The position numbers and the translations under genes are program-made. Source: Flectobacillus major DSM 103 (GTDB lineage: Bacteria > Bacteroidota > Bacteroidia > Cytophagales > Spirosomataceae). Taken from it: DNA of 64,000 bases. The notes beneath the pieces were generated by a model that worked only from the letters and a program-made list of their open reading frames with translations, did not search any database and had not been told where the DNA came from. How positions within the stretch are numbered: the stretch's first letter is position 1; every line of letters starts with the position of its first letter. This document shows, in pieces, positions 34,813-43,181 of the stretch. Where the stretch lies: positions 975,001 to 1,039,000 of the forward strand of contig NZ_KE386491.1 in assembly GCF_000427405.1 (NCBI RefSeq). Direction: 5' to 3'.

Positions 34813-34971
34813 TGTAGGAGAAGGACTCGAACCTCCACGATGTAGTTAGGTATAGTACAAAATCTGGTGGTCAACCCCAGTCTATCTTGCGATAGGCATT
34901 ATACTAACTTTATCCATTTATCATCACCCCCGAGACAGGAGGGCACGTCTGCCAAATTTCATCACCCTACA
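34813..34971 (-). ncRNA. tRNA-shaped RNA with a 90-nt branched variable arm
   Basis: Read on the minus strand, all tRNA arms can be drawn. The acceptor stem pairs TGTAGGG with TCCTACA (34965-34971 and 34813-34819). Next come TG at positions 8-9 and a 3-bp D stem with loop AAATTTGGCAGA, as in tRNA-Leu. The anticodon arm is CCCTC-CTGTCTC-GGGGG (34927-34943), and the T arm is GGAGG-TTCGAGT-CCTTC (34820-34836). The discriminator base is G and CCA is not encoded. The loop triplet is GTC (34934-34936). The variable region (34837-34926) is 90 nt, against 12-24 in normal Leu or Ser tRNAs. It closes with GATG/CATC, has a GTTAG/CTAAC stem, and branches into a CTATC-GCAA-GATAG hairpin (34882-34895) and a CTGG/CCAG hairpin (34864-34880). 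A good promoter lies upstream. Confidence 0.75.
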
Positions 34972-35005
34972 TTGTTGTGTCATTGTTTCGTTTAACTTGA
35001 CAATA

Positions 35006-35037
35006 CAAAATTAATAGACTGTTCATTATTTTGCAAA
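35006..35037 (-). promoter_or_regulatory. Promoter of the tRNA-shaped RNA
   Basis: On the minus strand TTTG (35034-35037), a 20-base spacer and TAATTTTG (35006-35013) match the Bacteroidota promoter fully. The predicted start is near 35000, about 30 bases before the acceptor stem. Confidence 0.65.
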
Positions 35038-35084
35038 TATTTTATAAAAAAATATTAAAATTTACATTGTGTTCAAAAAAATAG

Positions 35085-35092
35085 TATTTTTG
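35085..35092 (+). promoter_or_regulatory. Possible -7 box of the Lrp-like gene
   Basis: TATTTTTG fits TAnnTTTG. The nearest TTG is 15 bases upstream, shorter than usual. The predicted start near 35099 would leave a leader of about 60-80 bases. Confidence 0.4.
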
Positions 35093-35156
35093 TTAACAAA
35101 ATCGCAAAAATGACATTTCTAAAACAGGGTATTTTTGCAAATTTTTCAAAAAAATA

Positions 35157-35648
35157 ATGTATAATACAAATAAAAGGATGGAAAAGAACCCTGAAATCGA
35201 TGATATAGACCTAAAAATACTAGGTTTGTTGATGAGCGATGCCAATATGCCCTATACCGAAATCGGGAAAAAAATCAACGTTTCGGGCGGAACAGTGCAT
35301 GTTCGCATGAAAAAAATGGAACAAATGGGTATTGTTAAAGGCTCGCAACTGATTGTTGACCATACCAAACTTGGATGGGACATTTCAGCGTTTTTAGGTA
35401 TTTATCTCGATAAAAGCTCACTATACGCCGAGGTAGCCGAGCACCTTATGAATATTCCTGAGGTGGTTAGTATTAATTACACAACGGGTATTTATTCAAT
35501 TTTTGCCAAAATTGTATGTCGTGATACGGTTCATCTAAGAGAAGTATTGCACGACAAAATACAGAAAGTAGCAGGAATCCAAAGAACCGAAACGTTTATT
35601 TCACTAGAAGAATCTGTGAATAGGGCTGTTCCATTTGCTAGTATATAA
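35157..35648 (+). CDS. Lrp/AsnC-family transcriptional regulator
   Basis: 163 residues (or 156 from the second ATG at 35178, MEKNPEIDDID, where family similarity begins). The N-terminal helix-turn-helix (DLKILGLLMSDANMPYTEIGKKINVSGGTVHVRMKKM) is followed by the RAM/AsnC ligand domain (GIYLDKSSLYAEVAEHLMNI, TTGIYSIFAKIVCRDTVHL). Such proteins sense amino acids and form octamers on DNA. It is transcribed divergently from the tRNA-shaped RNA, with promoters about 50-70 bp apart. sufB follows after 182 bp. Confidence 0.9.
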   Translation: MYNTNKRMEKNPEIDDIDLKILGLLMSDANMPYTEIGKKINVSGGTVHVRMKKMEQMGIVKGSQLIVDHTKLGWDISAFLGIYLDKSSLYAEVAEHLMNIPEVVSINYTTGIYSIFAKIVCRDTVHLREVLHDKIQKVAGIQRTETFISLEESVNRAVPFASI

Positions 35649-35830
35649 CGTCATTTGTTATAAATTCAGTATCAAAATCAGTAGAATTACTGTGTCTTCT
35701 TAGAAAAATTCTAAACAACCGAACTTTTCTTCCGCTTTTTGGTTTAATTTTGTAGGGAAATACATTATTTTTTCCTTATTACATCGGAGAAATTACTATT
35801 AACAGTTTAATACTGTAACGTACAAATAAA

Positions 35831-37279
35831 ATGGCAAAAGAAGAGATTGATATTTTAGAAGAAATCACCTCCTCGGAGTATAAATATGGTTTTGAAAGTC
35901 ATTTCGAAACAGATGAAGTACCAGCAGGCTTGAGTGAAGATGTTGTTCGACAAATTTCGGCAAAGAAAAATGAGCCAGAATGGATGTTGGAATGGCGTCT
36001 AAGTGCTTATCGTACTTGGTTGGGAATGTCTGAACCTAAATGGGCAAATGTCCATTATAAGCCAGTAGACTACCAATCAATCAAATATTATTCTGCTCCA
36101 AAGCAAACAAAAGTATTGAACTCGCTGGATGAAATAGACCCTGAGTTACGCCGTACTTTTGAGAAATTAGGCATTTCTTTAGACGAACAAAAACGCCTTT
36201 CGGGGGTAGCTGTAGATGCCGTAATCGACTCGGTGTCGGTAGCCACTACTTTTAAATCAACATTGGCCGAAAAAGGAATTATTTTCTGCTCAATGTCTGA
36301 AGCTGTACAAGAGCATCCTGAATTGATTAAGAAATACTTGGGCTCGGTAGTGCCTGTAAAAGACAACTTCTTTTCTGCCTTGAATGCAGCGGTGTTTTCG
36401 GATGGTTCGTTTTGTTATATTCCTAAAGGCGTTCGTTGCCCTATGGAATTATCAACGTATTTCCGTATCAATGCAGCAGGAACAGGACAATTTGAGCGTA
36501 CTTTGATTGTTGCCGATGCAGGTTCGTATGTAAGTTATTTGGAAGGCTGTACTGCTCCAATGCGCGACGAAAACCAATTGCACGCTGCAGTAGTAGAAAT
36601 CGTGGCACATGAAGATGCTGAAGTGAAGTACTCAACTGTACAAAACTGGTATCCTGGTGATAAAGATGGTAAAGGTGGTATCTATAACTTCGTTACTAAA
36701 CGTGGTATTTGTGAAGGGGCCAACTCAAAAATTTCGTGGACACAGGTAGAAACTGGCTCGGCTATTACTTGGAAGTACCCTTCTGTAATACTCAAAGGTG
36801 ACAACTCTATTGGTGAGTTTTATTCGGTAGCCGTAACCAACAATATGCAACAGGCCGATACTGGTACTAAAATGGTGCATATTGGTAAAAATACCAAGTC
36901 TCGGATTGTATCGAAAGGTATTTCGGCAGGTAAATCACAAAACTCGTACAGGGGTTTGGTAGAAGTAATGAAACGTGCCGAAAATGCTCGCAACTTCTCG
37001 CAATGTGATTCTTTGTTGATGGGCGATCGTTGTGGAGCTCATACATTCCCATATATCGAGGTTAATAACAAAACTGCTACCGTTGAGCACGAGGCTACAA
37101 CATCGAAAATTGGTGAAGACCAAATTTTCTACTGTAACCAACGGGGTATCTCAACAGAAGCCGCTATTGCCTTGATTGTCAATGGCTATGCTAAAGAAGT
37201 ATTGAATCAACTTCCAATGGAATTTGCGGTTGAAGCTCAAAAACTGTTAGCTGTATCGCTAGAGGGTTCGGTAGGTTAA
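35831..37279 (+). CDS. sufB: Fe-S cluster assembly protein SufB
   Basis: A 482-residue protein matching SufB over its length: [19 protein letters not shown], the [20 protein letters not shown] block, [20 protein letters not shown], the [20 protein letters not shown] beta-helix region and [19 protein letters not shown] with conserved His and Glu. SufB scaffolds nascent clusters in the SufBC2D complex. In most Bacteroidota sufC, sufD and sufS follow directly; here a terminator and a bestrophin gene follow, so the partners must lie elsewhere. A -7-like TAATTTTG lies at 35745-35752. Confidence 0.96.
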   Translation: MAKEEIDILEEITSSEYKYGFESHFETDEVPAGLSEDVVRQISAKKNEPEWMLEWRLSAYRTWLGMSEPKWANVHYKPVDYQSIKYYSAPKQTKVLNSLDEIDPELRRTFEKLGISLDEQKRLSGVAVDAVIDSVSVATTFKSTLAEKGIIFCSMSEAVQEHPELIKKYLGSVVPVKDNFFSALNAAVFSDGSFCYIPKGVRCPMELSTYFRINAAGTGQFERTLIVADAGSYVSYLEGCTAPMRDENQLHAAVVEIVAHEDAEVKYSTVQNWYPGDKDGKGGIYNFVTKRGICEGANSKISWTQVETGSAITWKYPSVILKGDNSIGEFYSVAVTNNMQQADTGTKMVHIGKNTKSRIVSKGISAGKSQNSYRGLVEVMKRAENARNFSQCDSLLMGDRCGAHTFPYIEVNNKTATVEHEATTSKIGEDQIFYCNQRGISTEAAIALIVNGYAKEVLNQLPMEFAVEAQKLLAVSLEGSVG

Positions 37280-37301
37280 GATTCCTTTTTTCAATAAGTA
37301 T

Positions 37302-37340
37302 AAAAAGAGCCTCTATTTAGCTAAATAGAGGCTCTTTTTT
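37302..37340 (+). terminator. Rho-independent terminator after sufB
   Basis: A perfect 19-bp palindrome (AAAAAGAGCCTCTATTTAG at 37302-37320, complement 37321-37339) ends in a long T run. Confidence 0.9.
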
Positions 37341-37402
37341 TGTGATGAGCTCAATTCTTGCTTAAATTTGCTTACTTAAACAACATACAACAAACCTATC
37401 AA

Positions 37403-38278
37403 ATGATTAACTACAACCCTAAAGAGTGGTTTACCTTTATTTTTCACTTTCATAAAGCTGATACTTTTCGCAAGCTTTTTCCTATGCTTATTGCTATAGG
37501 GGCTTATTCGGGCTTGATAGCCTATTTAGAAATGGAGATTTTTAAGCTCAACGAAAGTAGCCATTTCAAAAATATTCCTGTGATGCACGGAATGTTAGGT
37601 TTTGTAATTTCGATGTTGCTGGTATTCAGAACTAACACCGCTTACGACCGCTGGTGGGAGGGACGACGCAACTGGGGAAGCCTGACTAATGCTTCGAGAA
37701 ACTTTGCCTTAAAATTAAATGCTATTTTGCCTCAAGAAAATAGCCATCAAAGGGTGATTTTTGAAAAGTTGATTGTGGAATATGCTTTTGCTCTAAAACG
37801 TCATTTGCGAGGGCATCAAAACGACAGCGAATTATTTATTTCTGAACACAAAATTGGGGCAGAGTATCATAAGCCCAATTATATAGCTAAGCTTATTTAC
37901 CAAGAAATACAAAAACTGTATCGAGATAATATTATTTCGGGCGAACAGCTGCTGTATATCAACGAAGAGGCTCGTACTTTTACCGATGTCTGTGGGGCTT
38001 GCGAGCGAATCAAAAACACACCTATTCCGTTTTCGTACACGGTATTTCTCAAAAAATTCATTTTCTTTTATGTAATGACTTTGCCTTTTGGCTATGTGTT
38101 TAGTTTGGGGTATATCGTTATTCCTGTGGTTGTATTTATATTTTATGTATTGGCTAGTTTGGAGCTAATCGCCGAAGAAATCGAAAATCCTTTTGGTACA
38201 GATGCCAACGATTTGCCTTTGTCGATGCTCTGCAAAAATATTCATAAGCATGTGGGTGAAATATTGGCTGTACATTAA
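37403..38278 (+). CDS. Bestrophin-family anion channel
   Basis: About 291 residues from ATG 37403 (MINYNPKEWF), preferred because the 15 residues available further upstream are not protein-like. Four membrane helices are visible (around 25-45, 60-80, 210-232, 235-255). Family motifs are FRTNTAYDRWWEGRRNWGSL after the second helix and IENPFGTDANDLPL near the C-terminus. Prokaryotic bestrophins form pentameric chloride or cation channels. It is monocistronic, flanked by terminator hairpins. Confidence 0.9.
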   Translation: MINYNPKEWFTFIFHFHKADTFRKLFPMLIAIGAYSGLIAYLEMEIFKLNESSHFKNIPVMHGMLGFVISMLLVFRTNTAYDRWWEGRRNWGSLTNASRNFALKLNAILPQENSHQRVIFEKLIVEYAFALKRHLRGHQNDSELFISEHKIGAEYHKPNYIAKLIYQEIQKLYRDNIISGEQLLYINEEARTFTDVCGACERIKNTPIPFSYTVFLKKFIFFYVMTLPFGYVFSLGYIVIPVVVFIFYVLASLELIAEEIENPFGTDANDLPLSMLCKNIHKHVGEILAVH

Positions 38279-38308
38279 AAGAAGTCGACAAATATAATAA
38301 TTTACTAT

Positions 38309-38344
38309 AAGGGCTTGGTCAAACTATATATTGACTAAGCCTTT
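38309..38344 (+). terminator. Terminator after the bestrophin gene
   Basis: AAGGGCTTGGTCAA (38309-38322) pairs with TTGACTAAGCCTTT (38331-38344), with two G-T pairs, and lies 31 bases after the stop codon. Confidence 0.65.
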
Positions 38345-38524
38345 ATGTCTTTGGTACACTACTAGGGTATTGGTATGTTCAGATAGTCTATACCGTTATA
38401 GGATATAGAAAGTTTCTGATTAATTTTTTCTATTTTTCTAGGGAATCTGCTAATTTGCTTATTCTCTTGAGCAGTAAAGGTAGCTTATGCTAAATACCCA
38501 AACCTTGCTGGAAACAAATGCGAG

Positions 38525-41500
38525 ATGATAAATTCGTTACAAACCTCAACTAAATTATATATTTTAGTATTTATTCTGTCCATTTTCAATATTGGGATAG
38601 GTACGTATGGTATTCTTGAAATGAAAACCATGAATAAAAATACGCAAACCCTATATGCCGATAGAATGCTGGCACTTCAGCAACTCACCCAAATTCGATA
38701 TTCGTATATAACAGGTTTGCTCAATACTGTTGAAGCCTTAAAAAACCACAGAATTAGCCCTCTTACAGCAATAAATCAAATTATAGCAGCCGAAAAACAA
38801 ATTAATGCTTATTGGAAAGCATACCTAAAAACTGCTCTCTCTCCCAAAGAATATCAACTTGTTCAACAAACCATATTCTTGAAACAACAAGCCGATAAGG
38901 CTATTGCCAGCCTAAAGAAAAAAATACAAAGCTCAAAGCTTACAGATACTACCATCGATAACGAAATGCTATTAGTGGTAAACCCTGTAATGGTGAAAGT
39001 AAATGAATTGACTCAGTTACAAATCAATATAAGCAACAAGCTTTACAAAAGTAATGAGTATTTGTATAATACTACCGAGCAAAAAATCTTAATGCTCATG
39101 ATGCTATCGTTGTTGTTTTCGGCAGTGTTAATATTTTTTATTATTGCCAATACTCAGCAGTACGTCAAAAAATTACAGTTGGGTAGTCGTAAAATAAAAG
39201 AGGCAGAAGAAAAATATCGCACATTTATCAAATATGCAGGCGATTCTATTTTGATTATGAATCAGAATCGCCAAATCATAGATGCTAACGACAGTGCTAG
39301 TAACCTTTTGGGGTATCGATACGAAGAATTGCTGAATATGAATATTTCGGCGGTAATAGATGTCGAAAATTGTGGTGACGATACAAGTATATTGCACGAG
39401 AAAAAAGTTATCAGAAAAGATGGTAGTGTAATTGATACCGAAATGAACGTAAGAGTGCTGGAGGGAGCTGGCTATATTTCGATTATTCGGGATATTACCG
39501 AACGAAAAAAAGCTCAAGTATCAATTGAGGAATCAGAAGCAAAATATCGTTATCTTTTTCAAAATAACCCAGCTTATATAATGGTATGGGATTTAGAAAC
39601 CCTGCAGATTTTGGAGGTAAACGATATGGTGATAAACAGATACGGATATGATGCAACCGAATGGAATAATATGTCGGTGCTTATGTACCGTCCAGAGGAA
39701 GACCATGACAAGATAAAAGATTTTGCTCAAAAAATGCTTAATAGTAATCAACCCGTAGTAAAAAAAACATGGAGGCATTTGAGGAAAAACGGGGAAGAAA
39801 TCTTGATGGAAATCTATTCGCATAAAATTACTTATCGTGGCCGTAAAGCTATACTGTCGCTCGCCAACGACGTTACCGAACAGGTGCGTGTAGCCACAGC
39901 ACTAAGAAAAAGTGAAGAAAAATTCTATGCTCTTATTGATTATGCTGCCGATGCTATTTTTTGGGTTGATGATAATGGTATCATTTTCGACGTAAACCAA
40001 AGTGCTACTAAGTTACTTTATTATACCAAAGAGGAATTGATAGGCAAAACCGTTATCGACCTTCATCCTCCCGATAGTAGGCATACTGTACCATTTATTT
40101 GGGATACCCTAAGGAAAGAAAAATCCTTGATTGATGAACGACTCCTCCAAAGAAAAGATGGTACATCTGTAGAAGTTGAAATCAGTAGAAATATATTGCC
40201 CGATGGCTCAGGGGCAATTGCCATTGTACGAGATATAACCGAACGTAATATTGTTATTAGACAATTGAAAGCCAGCGAAGAGCGAATTATGCGAATTATG
40301 CAACATTCGCCAATACCGCTTACCATAACGCTAGCTAACCGCACAATATCTTTTACCAATAATCAGTTTATTAAGGTTTTTGGATATACCCTCGACGATA
40401 TACCTAATGCCGATATATGGTGGCAGTTGGCTTATCCTAACGAGGCATATCGAAACTATGTACACCAAGAATGGAAGGATAGAATAGAACGTCATATTGC
40501 TACTGGAATGCCTTTTGAACCGCTTGAGGCTATTATTAGGTGCAAAGATGGAACAAATCGATATATCGAGTTTCATTTTGTGGACATGGGAAATGAATTT
40601 TTGGTGAATTTTTATGATATAACCGAACGAAAACTGGCTGAAGAAAAATTAAAACAAAGCGAAGAACGACACAGGGTATTAGTCGAAAATATAAGTGATG
40701 GTATCCTGCTGGTCAACGAACATTGGAATGTGGTGTATCAAAGTCCTTCGGTAGAACGTATTGTTGGTTTTACCCTAGAAGATAGAAAAGGACAAACCGT
40801 GACAAGTTATATCCATCCCGACGATATACAATATTTCAGAAATCAATATGAAAAGGCCTATAAGTTGCCTAATATGCCTATTCAAGGAAAGTTCCGAGCT
40901 AGGCACAAAGATGGATTTTATATCTGGCTAGAGGTATTTATGATGAATCTTTTGCATAATGAAAATGTAAAAGGGTATGTTATTACTTATAGAGATATTA
41001 CCGAACAGAAAAAGTTTGAAGAGCAACAGCTATTGATGAGCTTGATCGTCAACTCGTCCAACGACGCTATTATTAGTAAAACCCTCGATGGTATTATAAC
41101 TTCATGGAATCATGGTGCTGAAAGAATATTGGGCTATTCGGCTCAGGAAAGTATTGGACAACATATCTTGATGATTGTACCAGCCGAACTAGAATATGAA
41201 GAAGACGAATTGCTTAATAAGATTCAGAGAGGGCAGTCGGTAGATTATTTTATTACAAAACGTGTCAGAAAAGACGGTACTGTCATTGATGTATCTACTA
41301 CGGTTTCGCCTATAAAGGATTCGCTCGGAAACGTAATAGGCTGTTCTAAGATTTTGCGAGATATTTCCGAACAAAAACGAACTCAAGATTTGCTGAAAAC
41401 TCAAAACGAAAAACTTCTCGAAATAGCCAAGTTTCAATCTCACATGGTACGTCGCCCTGTAGCCAATGTAATAGGATTAATAAGTTTACTCAATCTGGAC

Positions 41501-41623
41501 GACCCAGCCGCTCCTACAAACCTAAAGATTATTCCAAAGCTAGAGGTAGCCGCCAAAGAACTCGACGATATTATCCATCAGATTGTCCAAAAAACCAGTG
41601 AAATAAAAACATTTAAGTCATGA
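38525..41623 (+). CDS. Membrane-bound six-PAS sensor ending in a DHp-like helix without ATPase domain
   Basis: 1032 residues. Two membrane helices (about 11-32 and 190-212) enclose a helical four-helix-bundle-like sensor. Six PAS/PAC modules follow, each ending in a DITERK-like or related sequence (about 220-335, 340-455, 460-580, 585-710, 715-835, 840-960). The last 70 residues (SHMVRRPVANVIGLISLL) look like a histidine phosphotransfer/dimerisation helix in which the His lies in the usual H-x-x-R-x-P context. No ATP-binding domain follows. It may act by dimerisation or with a separate kinase. A small NTF2-like gene follows. Confidence 0.85.
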   Translation: MINSLQTSTKLYILVFILSIFNIGIGTYGILEMKTMNKNTQTLYADRMLALQQLTQIRYSYITGLLNTVEALKNHRISPLTAINQIIAAEKQINAYWKAYLKTALSPKEYQLVQQTIFLKQQADKAIASLKKKIQSSKLTDTTIDNEMLLVVNPVMVKVNELTQLQINISNKLYKSNEYLYNTTEQKILMLMMLSLLFSAVLIFFIIANTQQYVKKLQLGSRKIKEAEEKYRTFIKYAGDSILIMNQNRQIIDANDSASNLLGYRYEELLNMNISAVIDVENCGDDTSILHEKKVIRKDGSVIDTEMNVRVLEGAGYISIIRDITERKKAQVSIEESEAKYRYLFQNNPAYIMVWDLETLQILEVNDMVINRYGYDATEWNNMSVLMYRPEEDHDKIKDFAQKMLNSNQPVVKKTWRHLRKNGEEILMEIYSHKITYRGRKAILSLANDVTEQVRVATALRKSEEKFYALIDYAADAIFWVDDNGIIFDVNQSATKLLYYTKEELIGKTVIDLHPPDSRHTVPFIWDTLRKEKSLIDERLLQRKDGTSVEVEISRNILPDGSGAIAIVRDITERNIVIRQLKASEERIMRIMQHSPIPLTITLANRTISFTNNQFIKVFGYTLDDIPNADIWWQLAYPNEAYRNYVHQEWKDRIERHIATGMPFEPLEAIIRCKDGTNRYIEFHFVDMGNEFLVNFYDITERKLAEEKLKQSEERHRVLVENISDGILLVNEHWNVVYQSPSVERIVGFTLEDRKGQTVTSYIHPDDIQYFRNQYEKAYKLPNMPIQGKFRARHKDGFYIWLEVFMMNLLHNENVKGYVITYRDITEQKKFEEQQLLMSLIVNSSNDAIISKTLDGIITSWNHGAERILGYSAQESIGQHILMIVPAELEYEEDELLNKIQRGQSVDYFITKRVRKDGTVIDVSTTVSPIKDSLGNVIGCSKILRDISEQKRTQDLLKTQNEKLLEIAKFQSHMVRRPVANVIGLISLLNLDDPAAPTNLKIIPKLEVAAKELDDIIHQIVQKTSEIKTFKS

Positions 41624-41695
41624 TACTAACGGTAATTGCCTTTGCCGATTAGTCTTAAAGCCCGAAATACTGTTTTTGTCAAAAATAAAAATACC

Positions 41696-42073
41696 ATGAA
41701 AATAAGAGAGGAGATTATTCAAGGCTATATTGATGGCTACAATAGTTTTGATATTGATAAAATGGTCGAAAACTTCGATAGGCAGATTACCTTTGAAAAT
41801 AGCTCTGATGGCAATATTAATGTATCCTTGTCGGGTATAGATGAATTTATAACCCAAGCCAAACAAGCTGTTAGTTATTTTACAGAACGAACACAAACTG
41901 TCGTTGCTATTAACCATTATCATAACGATACCGAGATAACCATTGATTATCGTGCAACTTTGGCCATAGATCTACCCAATGGAATGGCAAAAGGAGATAC
42001 CCTAAAGCTACAAGGTAAATCTATTTTTACTTTTTCTGAAAATAAAATCATAAAGCTTGTCGATATAAGTTAG
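41696..42073 (+). CDS. NTF2/SnoaL-like small protein
   Basis: 125 residues from ATG 41696 (MKIREEIIQGYIDGYNSFDIDKM), preferred over an upstream frame that is not protein-like. The pattern of helix, NFDRQITFENSSDG, HYHNDTEITIDYRATL and GKSIFTFSENKIIKLVDIS matches the cone-shaped SnoaL/NTF2 fold. It may bind a small ligand; no catalytic role is assignable. It lies 72 bp after the PAS sensor. Confidence 0.75.
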   Translation: MKIREEIIQGYIDGYNSFDIDKMVENFDRQITFENSSDGNINVSLSGIDEFITQAKQAVSYFTERTQTVVAINHYHNDTEITIDYRATLAIDLPNGMAKGDTLKLQGKSIFTFSENKIIKLVDIS

Positions 42074-42162
42074 CGGTGGTATATTGGTAAGTGTATGATT
42101 GCTAGTTGTTTACAGGTAGGGTGTTTCACGATTCTATACCTTGTAATTCGTTTCTAAACGCA

Positions 42163-43068
42163 TCACTTGCCCAATATTCGGCCTTGTAAGCCTCCAGTGT
42201 GAATAGCAACAATATGACTATTGGGCAAAAAATAACCTTTTTGGATGAGGTCAAAAATACCAAAAAGCATTTTGCCTGTGTATACCTGTTCAAGCCTTAC
42301 ACTGGGATTATATTTTTCAAAATCATGAATAAAATCCCATAGTTGAGCATTATGTTTGGCATAGCCACCAAAGTGATAGGTGGACATAAGCCCAAAGCTA
42401 GGAGGCATGATATAACCATTTTGTGTTAGTAAATCATGAATATCTTGCTGAATACCACCAGCCCCTTTAAGAGCCAGAAAACCTATTACTTGTGTATTGG
42501 TACGGCTTGCGGCGGCAATTCCTGCAATAGTACCACCTGTTCCCACTGCTGAAGTAATATAGTCGGGTTGAGTTTCTAAATAAATTTCTTCGACCATCTC
42601 GGCAACTCCCTTTATGGCCAAATGGTTGCTACCACCTTCGGGCAAATAATAACTGTTGGCCAAGAAAGGGTACTCCTCAACAAGACTGTTTAGCGTAGCC
42701 GCTTTATCTCGGTAGGCTGTTCTACTCACAAAAAACATCTTCATACCACAACTTGCGGCAAAAGATAAGGTTGTACTTGACTGCTCGTTTAGCTCGTCGC
42801 CTCGAACAATACCGTAGGTTTCAAATCCAAATACTTTTCCAGCCGCCGCCGTAGCATAAATATGGTTAGAAAAAGCACCACCAAAAGTAACCAAACTCGT
42901 AAAGTTCTGCTGTTGGGCTTCAATCAGGTTATACTTCATTTTTCGCCATTTATTACCCGAAATATCAGGGTGTAGCAAATCATCCCGTTTTAAACTTAGT
43001 CGGATATTATTTTCTGCTAAAATTGGGTGGCAAATCGTTTGTAAAGGCGAAGGAGCTAAATAAAACAT
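42163..43068 (-). CDS. ACC deaminase/D-cysteine desulfhydrase family PLP enzyme
   Basis: About 301 residues from ATG 43068 (MFYLAPSPLQ), since the upstream extension to 43113 is unlike the family. The fold-type-II PLP enzyme has the cofactor Lys40 in ISGNKWRKMKYN, then VTFGGAFSNHIYATAAAG, the AVGTGGTIAGIAAASR phosphate-binding loop, and ends in HTGGLQGRILG. The family includes D-cysteine desulfhydrase and ACC deaminase; D-cysteine desulfhydrase is more common in this phylum, but the sequence alone does not decide. It is divergent from the pseudouridine synthase gene. Confidence 0.85.
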   Translation of the reverse strand: MFYLAPSPLQTICHPILAENNIRLSLKRDDLLHPDISGNKWRKMKYNLIEAQQQNFTSLVTFGGAFSNHIYATAAAGKVFGFETYGIVRGDELNEQSSTTLSFAASCGMKMFFVSRTAYRDKAATLNSLVEEYPFLANSYYLPEGGSNHLAIKGVAEMVEEIYLETQPDYITSAVGTGGTIAGIAAASRTNTQVIGFLALKGAGGIQQDIHDLLTQNGYIMPPSFGLMSTYHFGGYAKHNAQLWDFIHDFEKYNPSVRLEQVYTGKMLFGIFDLIQKGYFLPNSHIVAIHTGGLQGRILGK

Positions 43069-43154
43069 CGCAAATATATTAGGGTGAAAGGCTATAACCA
43101 GCTTAAAGCACAAAGCCTCTTGTATGAAATATAGCTATAGTTACGGAAAAGTAA

Positions 43155-43162
43155 TAATTTTG
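43155..43162 (+). promoter_or_regulatory. Possible -7 box of the RluA-family gene
   Basis: TAATTTTG fits TAnnTTTG, 19 bases before the ATG at 43182. No well-spaced TTG was found. Confidence 0.35.
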
Positions 43163-43181
43163 TAAATGTAAACACGAAATT

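Noticed and set aside
34813-34971. tmRNA or ordinary tRNA-Asp as explanation of the tRNA-shaped RNA
   Set aside because: tmRNA has no true D and anticodon arms and is much longer with a tag ORF; tRNA-Asp has a short variable loop and a different D-arm.
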